From contig OZ038394.1 of assembly GCA_964036045.1 (NCBI GenBank), positions 1,839,379 to 1,903,378 on the forward strand: a stretch of 64,000 bases of DNA, given 5' to 3'. Source of the stretch: Eutreptiella sp. 'Long Island Sound 2002'. Its lineage: Eukaryota > Euglenozoa > Euglenophyceae > Eutreptiales > Eutreptiaceae. A model generated the notes under the pieces. The model did not search any database. It was not told where the DNA came from and worked only from the letters and a program-made list of their open reading frames with translations. Positions 34,179 through 46,109 of this stretch are shown here, piece by piece. Position 1 is the stretch's first letter. Each line of letters starts with the position of its first letter. A program made the translations under genes and the position numbers.

Positions 34179-37100
34179 GTTTTGGCGAACGGAGTTGGCG
34201 GTGCCCATTGTGCGCATCGCGTATCAAGTGGTGTGATTTTGTCGCTCTCCCTGCAGTTAGAGTGCCCCCCCCTCCCCCCCCCGCCCGCCTTCAAGCTCCT
34301 AACCCCTTCTTCGTCTTGAGGCTTCAAAATGGGGTGCGTTGGTATCTTGGGCTAATCGACGATAGCATACATGCGCGTTCTTGTACGTGGGGAAGGGGTA
34401 CAATGCATCCCGTCCATTCAAGGAACCAAGAGGTCGATCACGACCTCCGAACCCGATGTGGCGCATGCTGTGGGAATTGCGGAGGCCGTGCTTGTGGCTG
34501 GGCCTTCGCAACCGGGGCGGGCTCCATGACCTTCGAACTGGTGGTAACGTGTCATGGCGGGCGCGGCATAGGGGCGAAAGGATACGACAGACACGCAGGG
34601 GGTTGCTTCAGAATGGATTGGGTGTAGATTGGTGGGGCTACCGCTTCACCTTGGTAAACCCGGGTTGGTCTTGGATGGTTGATTGATAAACAAGGAGGTG
34701 GGGCACAACGATGTCAAGAATCATCAATCACGTGCTGATAAAAGCACCGTAGAGACGGCTATAGCAATTTATCTCCAACCGGTGTGGTCGCAAGCCACCA
34801 CTGGAAATTGCTTTCCGGTCAGCGTGGCGTTTTGGTATGGGAGAACGTTCTCGAAGAATAGAAGTTTTCGTCCACGAACCCTTGGGTCTCACACCCCGTC
34901 TCCCGCCCCTCCCTCCGCTTGCGTGCTCGCACTCCTAGAGACCCGCTGATCGGTGATGTTTGGTATGGTGTTTACAATCAACCCCGAAATTGAAATGTAA
35001 AGGAACACGATTGTGGTTCGTCTTTGCCTCGCACCCTAGGGACGCTTCGTTGCTTGCTCAAACACACGAGGCGGAATCGTGATGGCAAGGCGTTCTTTGC
35101 GGTGGATTCGGTGTCGGGTGGTGGTGATGAGGCTTCATGCAAACCCCGGTGAGCCGAACGAGCTGGCGTTGGGTTGGGTGGTTGATTGATGGGTTCTTGA
35201 GTGGTTGATTGGAGGGCAGCCGCGACCCTAGACCAGCTGTGGCGAGTGCATTCTCTTACGTCCTTTGCATTGATGTAGCCGAGGGTAACCCAAGGGTAAC
35301 CCTAACCCTGCCCCACTGCCGGTTGCCGCACCGTGGCGCAGTGGAGGAGGGCGCGATTCACTGCTTTGGCTGCTACGCTGACAGTGGCGTCTCTACAACC
35401 AACACGGGAAACACACATGGTGGGTTGCCCCAAAGAAGGACGGGTGTTCATAAAGGTCGCCGCCGTGTACAAGGATTATTATGTCAAGGAATCAGAATTG
35501 AATGTGCAGTGCGGTGATATCATCCCGTTGTCATTCTATGAGGCGCCTAGCAGCCAGAGCTACGGTCGTGTCAACCGGGGCATTCTCATTATGGTTGTCG
35601 TTGTGCAGACCGTACAGACCGACGACATCAGGGCCCCATGCAGCACGCCCGGGAGATGTTGCCCATGATGCACCACCCCGCTTATTCCCATTCGAAGCAC
35701 CATCCCATGCCTATGCACCACCAGCACCAGCATCAGCATCAGCACGGAGGGCACCAGCAATTGCATCGGCAGTTGCCACAACAGCGACACAGGCAGCACC
35801 AAAACCCGCCGCAGCAGCCTCATTCCATGGCACAGCTGCACCCGGCGCGAGAGCGGTGTGTCCAGTCACCGCCATACCCGCTGCCATCGCACCCCCAGCA
35901 GCGCCAGCCGACACAGCGGTATTGGGAGGACCCACAGGGCGATGTTCATCCAAAGGTGTGTGTGTCTTGCAGTGAAGGGGGCGGTCGAGGTTGCGATGCG
36001 GTTGCCATTCCCTGGGCCCATGCCTTTGTCCAGCACCCTTTGCACGCAAAAGAAATTAAAATGGGGCGATGCAGGAGCGCCCTGCTCCCAACACCGTCTC
36101 ACCCTGAATGTTCCGCCGTTGGAGAGCGCCCGAAACAACCACTCAATCACCGTCCGTTGCACTCCAAGCATCAGGCACTGTCTGCTCTGTACACGACCCT
36201 CGCTCCCTCCGCCCCCTAACAAAAAAGAAATGGAAAGTGTGTGACCATACCATCAGTCATATTCGGGCAGTAACCGACAGCGGGTGACCGACAGCGGTTG
36301 AAGAGTGACCAACAGACCAAGGTCCACCAAGTGCAGCCACGAGCCTGTGACAAAAATGCAAAGTGGAGGGAATGGGCCATTTTGGCCAAATGGCCCATGA
36401 AAAGTGTTGGCATTGGCCTGACTGAGAAATAGAATGCAGGATCGAGGTTAGGTAACAAAACCAATTGCCACAGCCTCTGCCGGCCCCCCTCCACTGGCAT
36501 GAGCTGCCCGGTGTTGGGCACCCCCGTGGATGCGTGCGTGCGGTGTAGCTGCGTAGCAACCCCTTGAATTCGCTAAGAACATGGTTTGGCGTCGTGAAGC
36601 GAATTGCACCGTCTGCTGTGCCACTCGGAACGTATGATGCAGCAGGAGCTGCGCATTCCTCTTTGCTCCATTGGACGGGCTTCTAGATTGTTTCCCTGGG
36701 TGATTTCCAGTCCCCTCTCCCCCGTTTGCTGTTAAGAAAAAGAATCATTTTTGACCTCTTTAGGAAAATGGGTCCCCCTCACCTTGCACGTGGCCTCTCA
36801 GCTTATCCCCCTCCAAAAAAGCACTACAACACATGTCACCAATAGAACACATCAGTGACGCCAAGTCCCAAGGCTGACCTGGCTGTGCGCCCCTGCAGCC
36901 CACCGTGTGCCTCCCGTAGGAAGGTAGCCCTCAGAGCCGTCAGAGCCACCAGACAACAAATTTCCAGTATAGCAGCAGGGACTATGGGACTACTGGGTAA
37001 AGAAATTAGGACCCTGGGACCATGGCAAGACTGAAGGTTAAAAATACCTGGTACACCAGCAGCGGTTGCAAGGTGCAAAAATGAGGACCCCGGGACCTAT

Positions 37101-37295
37101 GACAAGCATCAAACAAAGAAATTAACATTCATGGGCTGCTAGTAGGGGCCAACAAGCAACCAAAAGGCACTGGGGTTGCATAGCATGCATCCAAACACCA
37201 CTGGGAACAAGCGGCACATGTTAAGAATGCAATGAACAGCAAATATCTAGAGCTCACCCATGTCCATTCACAAACATCGAGAAACAAACAACATG
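34179..37295. other. No firm gene; weak open frame and His/Gln-rich tract
   Basis: A plus-strand frame at about 35425-35640 (KVAAVYKDYYVKESELNVQC) has ordinary protein composition, but its borders are unclear. It runs into a CACCAGCACCAGCATCAGCA tract that would encode His/Gln repeats. A telomere-like GGTAACCCTAACCCTG lies at about 35296. Nothing else was accepted. Confidence 0.35.
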
Positions 37296-37376
37296 GGCAC
37301 CGTAATTGGCGTAATTATTGTAATTACAATCGTAATCAAACGTCGTAATTATCGTAATTACGACAGTCGTAATCTC
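37296..37376. repeat. Palindromic GTAATTAC repeat cluster
   Basis: The motif (C)GTAATTA(C/T)(G) occurs about six times in 80 bp, with CGTAATTACG as a perfect palindrome. Two short arms are interleaved with CGTAATC units. It is an AT-rich island in GC-richer surroundings and could form hairpins. Confidence 0.6.
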
Positions 37377-39384
37377 AGCCTGCCCCTGCCTCAGAGGACG
37401 TCTACCGTCTACCGTACTCCCCCGCCCCCCCCGGTTCATGCAAAACCCATCCCCCCCCCTGCCACTCGATGTGTGGCACCGCATCGTTCTATGTATACCG
37501 TCCTAGAACGCCGACTCCTTTGTGTTCAGGTTCCAATCACCAGCGCTGGTGGCCCTCCGGGGCATCACTTCCCCCTGCCCCCCAGCCCAGCAGTGACCAC
37601 CAGCAGTGTTCCCGTTGCTGTTGCCAACTCCAGCCCTGCAACAACCCGGCCTCCCATCTGCACGACCCAGTCTGAGCCCGGCCATACCCCTTCCCTGCCG
37701 TTGCCTGGCCAGATGCACGGGCAGGTGTGCGTGTAGTCAGTTTTGAGAGGGCTCTCTGTGCGCCGCCTCGAACCCCTTTTTACGCCAATAAACATAAGTT
37801 TCACCACCGGTGGTACCCTTGTCTGTGTGTAGACTCACTGGGCAGGGTGCTTGCCGACCCCATAAGCAGTTTTCTGAGTGATTCGTGCATGTGAAGGGTA
37901 GGTACAGGGGACATGTTGAACCCTGGATATAGCCACCGACCCCCACTGAAGCAGCAGCAATTCTGCGCCTGATGGTGAGTGATTACATGATTTCTCCGTG
38001 ACAAGTGTGGGTGTTTTCACGAAGAACCGCAGGGGGCGAACTTCGGCACGGCGAAGCCATCAAGTTTTGGTAAATACAACACATATTCTCCTACATATCG
38101 ACAGACAAACAGACAGTGTGGACCGAGAGTGTTCCAAGAATGGGGTTATATCTTTGGAGAGCCAACCACCTGTGGAGAGTGCCGCTGGCTCATGCCAGCA
38201 CATTCTAGTTGGCTTTGGTGAGCGGAGGGGCGCCCCGCCCCCACGTCTTGCTCCCGGTTTGCCACTGCATTTTTGATGAAATCAATCCTCTAGATTTGGT
38301 CTTACCCGCCACTCCCCCCGAAATCCAGAAATGAACGATGGAGCCCCCCCCACCCCCCACCCCCCCGGAAGTAAGGAACAGTAAGACAGTTTACACTGTC
38401 GAGACTTGGAATATGAATGACAAGAAGGGACCTCCACCTAACGATCTTCAACCTTCCACCGACGTTGTAGCTGTGCCCCAAGCCAGCGCTGTTGGCATGC
38501 CACAATGTGAGTACAAATGCAGAAGGCTCATTTCCAGAAGTGAGTCCATCGAGGTCCAGTATCTCAGATTGTTCCCTGCAGCTACCTATTCCCATGGCAT
38601 GCGTTTTGCTAGCACAGGCAAACTAGTCCGCCCACGTAACATGAGAACATCCCTGCACTTGCTCAAGGCCAGTTCGGCGTGCCTGCGACTTTCCAGCAAA
38701 ACCTTGTCTTTCAATTTAGCAATTAAGATAGGCTGGAAGCTCAAGCCGCTGAACCTGCCATAGCGCTAGGAGTTTTGATTGACAACTTCACCCCAAAGGC
38801 CTCAGCTCAGTCGGAGAAAACTGATATTTCTCCAACAAAACCCAGAGACCTCTCAGTAGTGTTCGCTGACATTTGTGCTCACTTACTGAGCGGTGTTCAC
38901 ACACCAACACGTTCACAGCTGCGCTCTCAGAGTCAAGAGAGCACGCGTACGCTAGCAACACCTGCCAGGTCTGGCTCAACATTTGATCAGACTTCCTCTT
39001 ACTCTTTTCGGAGAGGAAGTACGAACACAGATCGATCCCAACCTACAGACGACAGCCATATGCCTGAACCAGAGTGCCGAAGAAGCTTCACGAGAAAAAG
39101 AAAAATGCAAGAAAGCTTACAGACGCACACCACGGAAGAATAAACACGCACCTTACACAACCGCCAGTAACTATCGTGTTTACCGAGCAGCAAGGACCTC
39201 TCGAGCCTCCTCGGAGAAGGTCTCCCAAGACCTCCTCTACCTACCCACACCCAATTCTCAATGATGATTTTTCTGTTGTCTATAATGCTTGATTCATGTT
39301 ATTTCTGAATTTCCCATTATGCTCTATTCTGTTCCTGACACATACACACTGTATGTACTGATTTCTGTCTGCTGCTCTGTCTGC

Positions 39385-39466
39385 TCTGTCTGTTGACAGT
39401 GTGTTTCTGAGGTTTAACCAGGTTTGGCATAGAGAATAAAGATGCATTTATGCCTGACTGTGGAGT
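39385..39466 (+). repeat. Dispersed repeat, inverse copy of 19.23 kb
   Basis: The reverse complement of 19232-19312, read here as AACCAGGTTTGGCATAGAG, then AATAAAGATGCATTTATGCC, then TGACTGTGGAG. The AATAAA suggests the end of a transcript. Confidence 0.65.
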
Positions 39467-39794
39467 GCGTTACCTCAAGTTTGCAATTTTTGCAGCGCTG
39501 TCTGTCTATTTTTCTATCATTCAATCCAATCAACTAATTAGCCCCCCCCCCCCCCGCAGTATCTCCAGAACTATCAACCGGCAGACTTGTTGGGCCTGTA
39601 TGGTGGCACAATTCTTTTTTCTGGGCTGGGATGGTGGGGCATGGGACCAAAAGAAAATTGTGTATTTCAAGTCAATCTGAAAACCCGGGCCATGAATTTT
39701 GCTCCTGGGTACCGCGGAAAAGGTTTGCGCACGTGGATGGGGGCTGGGGGGCAAGGATGTGTTAGAAAGGCTGACAACCATAGGAGGAGGAGCC

Positions 39795-39862
39795 CCCCCT
39801 GTGTGACATATAGCCCATGTGTGGTTTTTTTACGGGGCCCTGGACAGTCACCCGTTTATTCT
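39795..39862 (+). repeat. Partial copy of dispersed repeat A
   Basis: The CCCCCTGTGTGACATA phrase and the following TTTTTACGGGGCCCTGGACAGTCACCCGTT phrase match the right end of the 5.6-6.0 kb repeat. Confidence 0.6.
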
Positions 39863-42324
39863 TCACCACATGATGCAATGTCAATCTTCTCCTCAAGGTT
39901 TGCCAAGCCGCTGTCTTCACCCCACCATTTCTGTTTCTCCCCCTCCCCCCCTGGACCCTTTCCCTCCGCCCTGGACCCGGATTTTCTCGTGTGAAAAAAT
40001 GAAATTTCCCAAACGAACAATTGATTTGGGCCTTTTTGGTATACACACTTTGGTGTTCCGGACCCCCTCGCCCCCCTCTTCTCTCTTCTAATACAAAATT
40101 GAGGGGGGCTCATTTGACGGCGAGGGTTCTGGAAAGCTCTCGTGACAGCCCCAACAAACGGCAGTCTGCGGGCTAGTGATGACTTGGAGCATCGGGCCAG
40201 GAAGCATATTCATGGATAGCTGCTGCTGGTGCAACCCTGGCCTTGGGTCCGAAAATACCTGTAGCGGTTGCCCACATGTCCTCTCGCAGGTCGCGAAACC
40301 GCCGGCGAGCGCGGTGCCAGCGCCAACCGTCCCAGGTATGTGCTAACGCGAGAGGGGTCATGCAGAGGAGGTCGTGTCTGGCGATGGGAGCGCTAGGACA
40401 CGGACACACTGGGGCACAGGGGGTGCAGTGTGCGGTCTGTGCCCCCGTGCTTGGTTCGGGGGCCTTGGGCACTGAAGGAGTACAGGCACAGAGCCCCAAT
40501 CATTTTCAAGGAGAACGAGACAACGGAGTCACTCATGTATCATCGCCAAAGGGAAGAGAGAGGTCGAAGGACACCCTGTATTAGCACACACCAACAATTC
40601 ATTCATCTGTTGTGACCCATACCCAGGTAGACACACACACACACACACACGCACACACACGCACACGCATGGGCGCACGCGCGCCCTGCATTGCATGCGT
40701 TATGTGACATGCAGCAATTCAAGTCATCTTTGGAATTGCCTGGAAAAGGCACGTCAGGTATCATATGCAAAACCACATCCAACGAGACGTAACCCCCGTC
40801 CCCTGTCGGTCTATGGCGGCTAGAGATGTGCATGCCACACCTTAACTACAACGCCACACATGCCACGACAGAGATTTACACACGAAACAAGCAATGGCAT
40901 CATTATGTAGATTTCAGGAAAACTGCAGGCACTTCCCCCACCCCAAAGGGGAGTGTCCGCTCTTTTGGGTGGGTGGGTGGGTTGCTGAGCTTGGAAGCCG
41001 ACAAGTGCGGCACCTGCGGCACGCAATTTGGGTAGTTATCATGGAACATGGGAAATTGCTCCTTCTGTGAACCGTCCTTTTGAATGGCGAGTGGTCATCG
41101 CAACATTTTCATCCGTTTTGAGTATTGTGCCCCACCATTGTGCCCGTTTGACCGACTTCCTTCACCCAAAGTTGAGGAAAATTAATGCGGTGCTAATTAC
41201 CCCACAGCCAATTACCTTTACCCTGCGGCGCGCAGGAAGCATTCCCTAATGAGGCCCCCTTTGCTGGCAAGCGGTCTTCTATCTTCCAACAGCCTTTCCA
41301 ATGGTGTCTGCGACATTTCAGTTTTTCACTTCCTCGGTTGTGGTCAATCAGCACCTGGTTTCAACCACTGCCGCTCATTGTGGCAATGCAATACATTTTT
41401 CGAAATTCCTTCTGCCAGGCCGCCAGCATATTATTCAGTGTTGATCGCATGCTTCATGTCTTCGATCAGCATTTGCACACGACTGTGCATACTATGTCTG
41501 ATGCGGTGCCATCAGGGATTCCCCGACACTCCAAGCGTGCCTCAGTGTTGTACAGAAAGGCGCCTAGCGCATGGTGATTCGTTTCACTCCAAAGCTGCTG
41601 TCTTGATGAGAGAGTCCGCTGTCCAGAGTTGTGCCCTGTTACATTCGGGGGTGGCATTGTGTCGCACTGTTCACATTATGTGCGTTTCATTGTGCGCGTG
41701 TGCATGCGCGTGCGTGTGCGTGCGCACGTGTGTTGCTGTGTGTTTGTGTTTGCTGTGTGTGGGCGCGTGTGTGCGTGCATTGTCTGTCGAGTGGGCCACT
41801 GAGGGTGCTGGCAATTTTCTTGGGCTGAAAAGGGTCTACAGACAGGGCAAATGACGGGGATTGGAACCGCGTGCACTGAATGAGAACCACCCAGCATTCG
41901 TGGAACCAGCGCGGCTGACCAGCGCTGAGTTAGTGAACGCTTTGGTGGGTGATTCGCAGCAGGCGCTGCGGCCCTTGCGTATCAGGCACTGGGTTGTGCA
42001 GGGCTGCTGGCTGCTGCCTGTTTTGTTGTGTTCTTGTAGCCTGCCCCCCCCCCCCCCGACCCCACCCACCCCACCCGTATTCTCCCGGTGTTGCTTCCCC
42101 CTACTACCCCTCGCTAGGCTTGCCACTAGCGTCTGCCAGCTCAGACATAATCAGATGGAGCAGGGTCCTACTGAGCCACACACTGGACGTAGCACGTTCC
42201 TACTGAGTTCTGGTGATGCAGGGGGCAGGTATTGCTGAGTGGCCTTTGGTACGGGGCCGATTGCGACTCAGAACCCGGTTCCCTGCCAAACGCCAGTGGC
42301 ATGTCTGCCCCTCTCTGTCTGCAG

Positions 42325-42653
42325 GTGCCACAGAGCAAGCCGCCGCGGATCCTGCGCCTGTCAGATTTGAGCCGCCGGACTGGGTGACCCGGGGGCCCGG
42401 ATGCATCGCAGACATGCGCATTGAAGAGATGAAGGCCCTCGCCCAGAAGCGGCTCAACGTCGCCGATTTCTCGGTTGGAAACCGCAGGTACCAAGTCATC
42501 TACGTACTGTCGCAGGTGCTGGACTGCCTGTGGGCTGTAGTCCCGAAGCCGGACGTTGCACTGAAAGGCGGTAGCAAATGGCACGTGGTCAAAGTTCGAA
42601 GTTGTGGGGCCTGCAATCCTCCGCAGGTGTGCGATCTTGTGTGTGTGCGCACG

Positions 42654-42685
<32 letters not shown>

Positions 42686-44666
42686 TGTGTGTGTGCGCGC
42701 GCGCGTGCGTGCGTGGGTCCGTCTCGCGTCAATTGTGTGTGTGCGTGGGGGCAGCAGGAGGGAAATGTTGGGCCAATCGTTGGATTGAGGGGGCGCAGCT
42801 GGCACCAGTCTTTCAGCACTCCGCCCTTCCGACCGGCAGCGACTGATACCACCCCAAGTACGCAAGGCGTCGATTAAGGCGTTTATCAAGTCGAACCCGC
42901 TTGCTTGGATGAAATGGCAATCAGTTGCACTGCCATGTCCATTCTCGCTGACGCTGTGTGGCACACAGCGGTACGTGGGAATCCCAGATAGGGCGATTGC
43001 GGTCGATTGATGTGCTGTGGCAATTGACTGACTGTATTGCCCTTTGTCGTGGACTCATAGCCCATCAATGCCTAACTTTTTCGCCGCAGCATACAACACC
43101 ATGAATGGAATTCCTCGCAGAAATCTTACGCACTCCCAAGCTTGACTTCACATCAGTGGCCACCACAGCCGGAGGCCCGTGAAAACCCCCGTCTCAAATC
43201 TCGAATCTGATGACCCCCCCTCGGAATGAATGTCACCACGGCATCTTGCAGCATATCTCCGGCGCACCGCGCCTCAGAATTGTCCATGGTCTTGTCCAAC
43301 GACCATCCCCTGGTCAAACGGCACTTATTTACCGCTACAAACACTCTAATGACCACCTGGTCGACGGCAAAACATTGCGAGTCTTTGCATCAGAAGAGGG
43401 GGGGTTGCAAGACATGCTGTGGCGGTGTTCCTCTTTCCCCTTTGTTGGCTGTGTGGTCCAACCCCAACGCTCCCGTCCGCGTGTGGCTCATGCACACATT
43501 CTGTCGGTATGGCTCACACATCCGTGATTTCAGACGTGTCAGTGGATTCTCTGTAGGGCCAGACTCACCGTCAAGATGGCCGTCACTTGTCTGCTGTCAC
43601 TGTGTGTCCGCCGCGATTGGGTCCCAGCCTTTCGTTGCTTTAAACCTTAGACTCAACCTTCACTGCCAGGAAGGTGAATGGGGCTTTCTATTGCTTAGCA
43701 GTGGCGAAAACCCCTTGATAGTCCCCCGGCATTGGCACGGAGTGGTTCGTGTCATCACTGTTGGGAGGCAACGGATGTATGCGGTTCTGTGGTTTTGTCT
43801 GCAACAACGCCATGTCCGTACTGTACTCGCATGACCCCTGAGCAACAGCGAGACCAGTTTCCTGGTGAACCGTTCACTATGCAGGCTGAGTCCGGGCAAA
43901 CAAATCTTTGGTGTCGGTGTTGTGGGAAACCAGTGCCACAGGGGACCGGGGGGTGGGTGGTTGCCCCCCCCCCCCCAAGGGCAACGGAAACGGTGGACCA
44001 AAACAGCGGCTTGGTGGACCTTCACTGAAGGAAAGGGAAGGGAAGGGCAGCGAATGGCGATCTGCCAGTGGGCGCCGCCAGCTGCAGACGAGAACACAAG
44101 ACCATGGCTTCTTGCCAAAACCCCCCCAAGGGCAGGGCAGACCGCGCTCGCCGAAATTGGTGCAGAGCGCAGAACCCGCATGGACGGGACATCCGGAAGG
44201 CGACAATCGCGGACCAGAAACCCCTTTTCGTGCTCGTGCGCAGATCTTATGTGTCTGTCAGGCAGGAGTTGTGTGCATGTGCGCCCCTGCGCGTTCAGGA
44301 GAGGGCGAATGAGCTCCCAAGTCTGCGCTTCCGAGAGCATATTCCCCCGTCGGACACGCCGCACAGTTGTCCAGAACTGTCCGTCAAAGACATGGAGGGG
44401 GCGCTGGACATCTCGGAGGACCGGCTATTCACCAACGCACAAATGGCCTTTGCCCGCTGCGCGCAGGAGATGCGGAAGGAAGGTCAGTGCCCGTTGTGCC
44501 GCGTCCCAGCGCTCCTTTGTCGCCCGCAGGGCCCATTCAGGAGGGCGCAGTCGAGGCGAGACTTCTTTTTGTTTCCCCTTCCCTCATTGAGGACCGCCCT
44601 GTCACTGGTCCCGTCATCAGGGGCGTCCTTAAGGGACGAGATTTTTTTTTTTTTTTTTGCTAAGGA
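42325..44666 (+). CDS. Four-exon gene, last exon interrupted by a MITE
   Basis: Phase-consistent exons: 42325-42487 (after TGTCTGCAG; donor CGCAG|GTACC), 43252-43506 (after CATCTTGCAG; donor TGTCG|GTATGG), 44166-44482 (after TTGGTGCAG; donor GGAAG|GTCAGTG) and a last exon from 44530 (after CGCCCGCAG). Peptide landmarks are MRIEEMKALAQKRLNVADF, LSNDHPLVKRHLFTATNTLM, FVLVRRSYVSVRQELCAC and DISEDRLFTNAQMAFARCAQ. In exon 4 a hAT-type MITE begins at 44618. The frame runs into it, through its poly-T as Phe codons, and stops at 44661-44663. Ignoring the element and one target copy, the frame continues at 45054 to a TAG at 45106-45108, so the insertion replaced the native C-terminus. The start exon is missing. 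The protein is not recognised. A G run in exon 2 (43396-43403) makes that part less certain. Confidence 0.55.
42638..42712. repeat. (GTGC)n / (GT)n / (GC)n microsatellite
   Basis: About nine GTGC units, then GT and GC dinucleotides, lying in the first intron of the 42.3-kb gene model. Confidence 0.85.
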
Positions 44667-45045
44667 CAGCCCTTAAGGACCGCCCCAAGGGACCACCAAC
44701 CGCCAACCGCCAACTCCCATCAACTGCCAACCGCCACCAACCGCCAACCACCAACCGCCACCAACCGCCAGCCACCAACCGCCGCCAACCGCCAGCGGCG
44801 ACCAACCGCCAACTGCCAACCACTGCCAACTGCCTCCAACCACCAGCCGCCAGCCACCAACCGCCGCCAACCACCACCAACCGCCACCAACCGCCAGTTG
44901 CCAACTGCCAACCGCCAACCGCCAACCGCCGCCAACCGCCAACCGCCAACTGCCACCAACCATGGTTGAGCACATGGAGTGCCCGCGGGCTTTTTTGGGA
45001 AACCGGAACACTTTTTTTTTTTCCTTTCCGTTAAGGACACCCCTG
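44618..45045. mobile_element. Non-autonomous hAT-type MITE, 428 bp
   Basis: The left end CAGGGGCGTCCTTAAGGGA and the reverse complement of the right end CAGGGGTGTCCTTAACGGA agree at 17 of 19 positions. The element is flanked by a perfect 8-bp duplication, CCCGTCAT at 44610-44617 and 45046-45053. CAGGG termini with 8-bp target duplications are the hallmark of the hAT superfamily. There is no transposase; the interior is a T run, a CCAACCGCCA minisatellite and another T run. It sits inside the last exon of the 42.3-kb gene. Confidence 0.85.
44690..44962 (+). repeat. CCAACCGCCA minisatellite inside the MITE
   Basis: About 270 bp of variants of CCAACCGCCA and CCACCAACCG. The open frames on the minus strand (Gly/Trp/Leu repeats) are by-products. 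The block fills the body of the hAT-type element between its two T tracts. Confidence 0.9.
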
Positions 45046-45108
45046 CCCGTCATTCAGGAAGGGGATGCACAGTATTCTGTCCAAAACAAAGCACGGCCTC
45101 AACGATAG

Positions 45109-46109
45109 GGCTCCTTTGAACAACTCAGCACCACTGCGGGGCGCCACCCACCCCAGCCCCCCCTGGATCGCCCACCTCTCGCAGTGTCTTGAACCCGCCC
45201 CCTTCACCCCCACCCCAACGGGTGGGCACCCAGCCCCCCCATCCACGCGTGGAGGCTTCCCTCCTCAAAAGGCCAACACGTGCGTATACACGGGAGTACC
45301 ACCCGCCACACTCGTTCAGCCTCTATTGCACCTCCCGGCCCGCAGTCGGAGAAAGGGGCAATTTGACCCTCCCCCCCCAAAAAAAAGAGGGGGGCGGACA
45401 CGGGGCTTGTCGGGACGGTCCGGGACTTATTCGCATGCGCCAAGCGCGTCGTATTCCTGATGAGTTGACGAGAGGGGGCGGGGGACAAAACAAGTGTGTG
45501 ACACTCCAGTGCCTCCAAGTGAATGGATTCCAGTCAGCGCCCGGTGGACGGCTCTAGTGAACAGGGTAAGTCTGCTGGAGTCTCCGTCCACACCGTCGGT
45601 CTGCAGACCAGACCTGTCGATCATCGGTTCCTGCACGATTTTGTTTGCTCTTTGCCAAGTGCGCACAACGGTGGCTGCCGCCTAGTCTCGACAGACTTCC
45701 CTGTACATACGGGACATTCGTTTGCTTTGTGCCGAGCGTGAATGTGCATGTTGCCTTTAGAGCACACCCCACCCCATCTCGTCTGCCAGCCCTGCGCGGC
45801 CCATCTGTCGGAAGCACCTCCTGTTGACGCAGCGGCGTCGTGGTCGCAGGGACGGGGGTCTTTGGGGTCCAATGCGTGGAAGGCAGTGGACCGGGGGGGG
45901 GAAAGCTGGCTCAACAACTGGAATCGGGACCCGGGGAGGGCAGGGCTGTTCTTTAGGGGAAAAGCGTAACGCCAACAGAAACGAATGTCTACGGGGACGC
46001 TCTCTGCTTCATGCTCAAGCAAGACATGGGCAAGACACAAACTGCAGAAAGAGTATTGAACAATGGTTGGCGGTTGGTGGCAGGCGGTCCGTGGGGCAGT
46101 CTGGGGCAG
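45109..46109. other. No firm gene; dispersed repeat C
   Basis: Contains the second copy of repeat C (45175-45330) and C/A runs near 45370. No exon was accepted. Confidence 0.4.
45175..45330 (+). repeat. Dispersed repeat C, second copy
   Basis: A diverged direct copy of 20300-20455: CACCTCTCGCAGTG, then CTTCACCCCCACCCCAACGG, then the CACGCGTGGAGG and CTTCCCTCCTCAAAA phrases. Confidence 0.55.

Larger units (their letters stand above)
37377..42324. other. Repeat-rich, no firm gene
   Basis: Frames between 38.3 and 39.26 kb (charged, Ser/Thr/Arg-rich) precede the dispersed repeat with an AATAAA signal at 39.4 kb and might be the 3' part of a retroelement, but no domain is visible. A (CA)n tract lies at 40628-40672, GT/GCGT-rich sequence at 41690-41775, and C runs at 39541, 38344 and 42044. 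A possible upstream exon of the 42.3-kb gene (41.86-41.95 kb, EPARLTSAELVNALV) has a phase-compatible donor but no clear acceptor. Confidence 0.35.

Noticed and set aside
41840..41900. GGTTCCAATCC on the minus strand as a tRNA box B
   Set aside because: No box A at the right distance and no T-stem or acceptor pairing.
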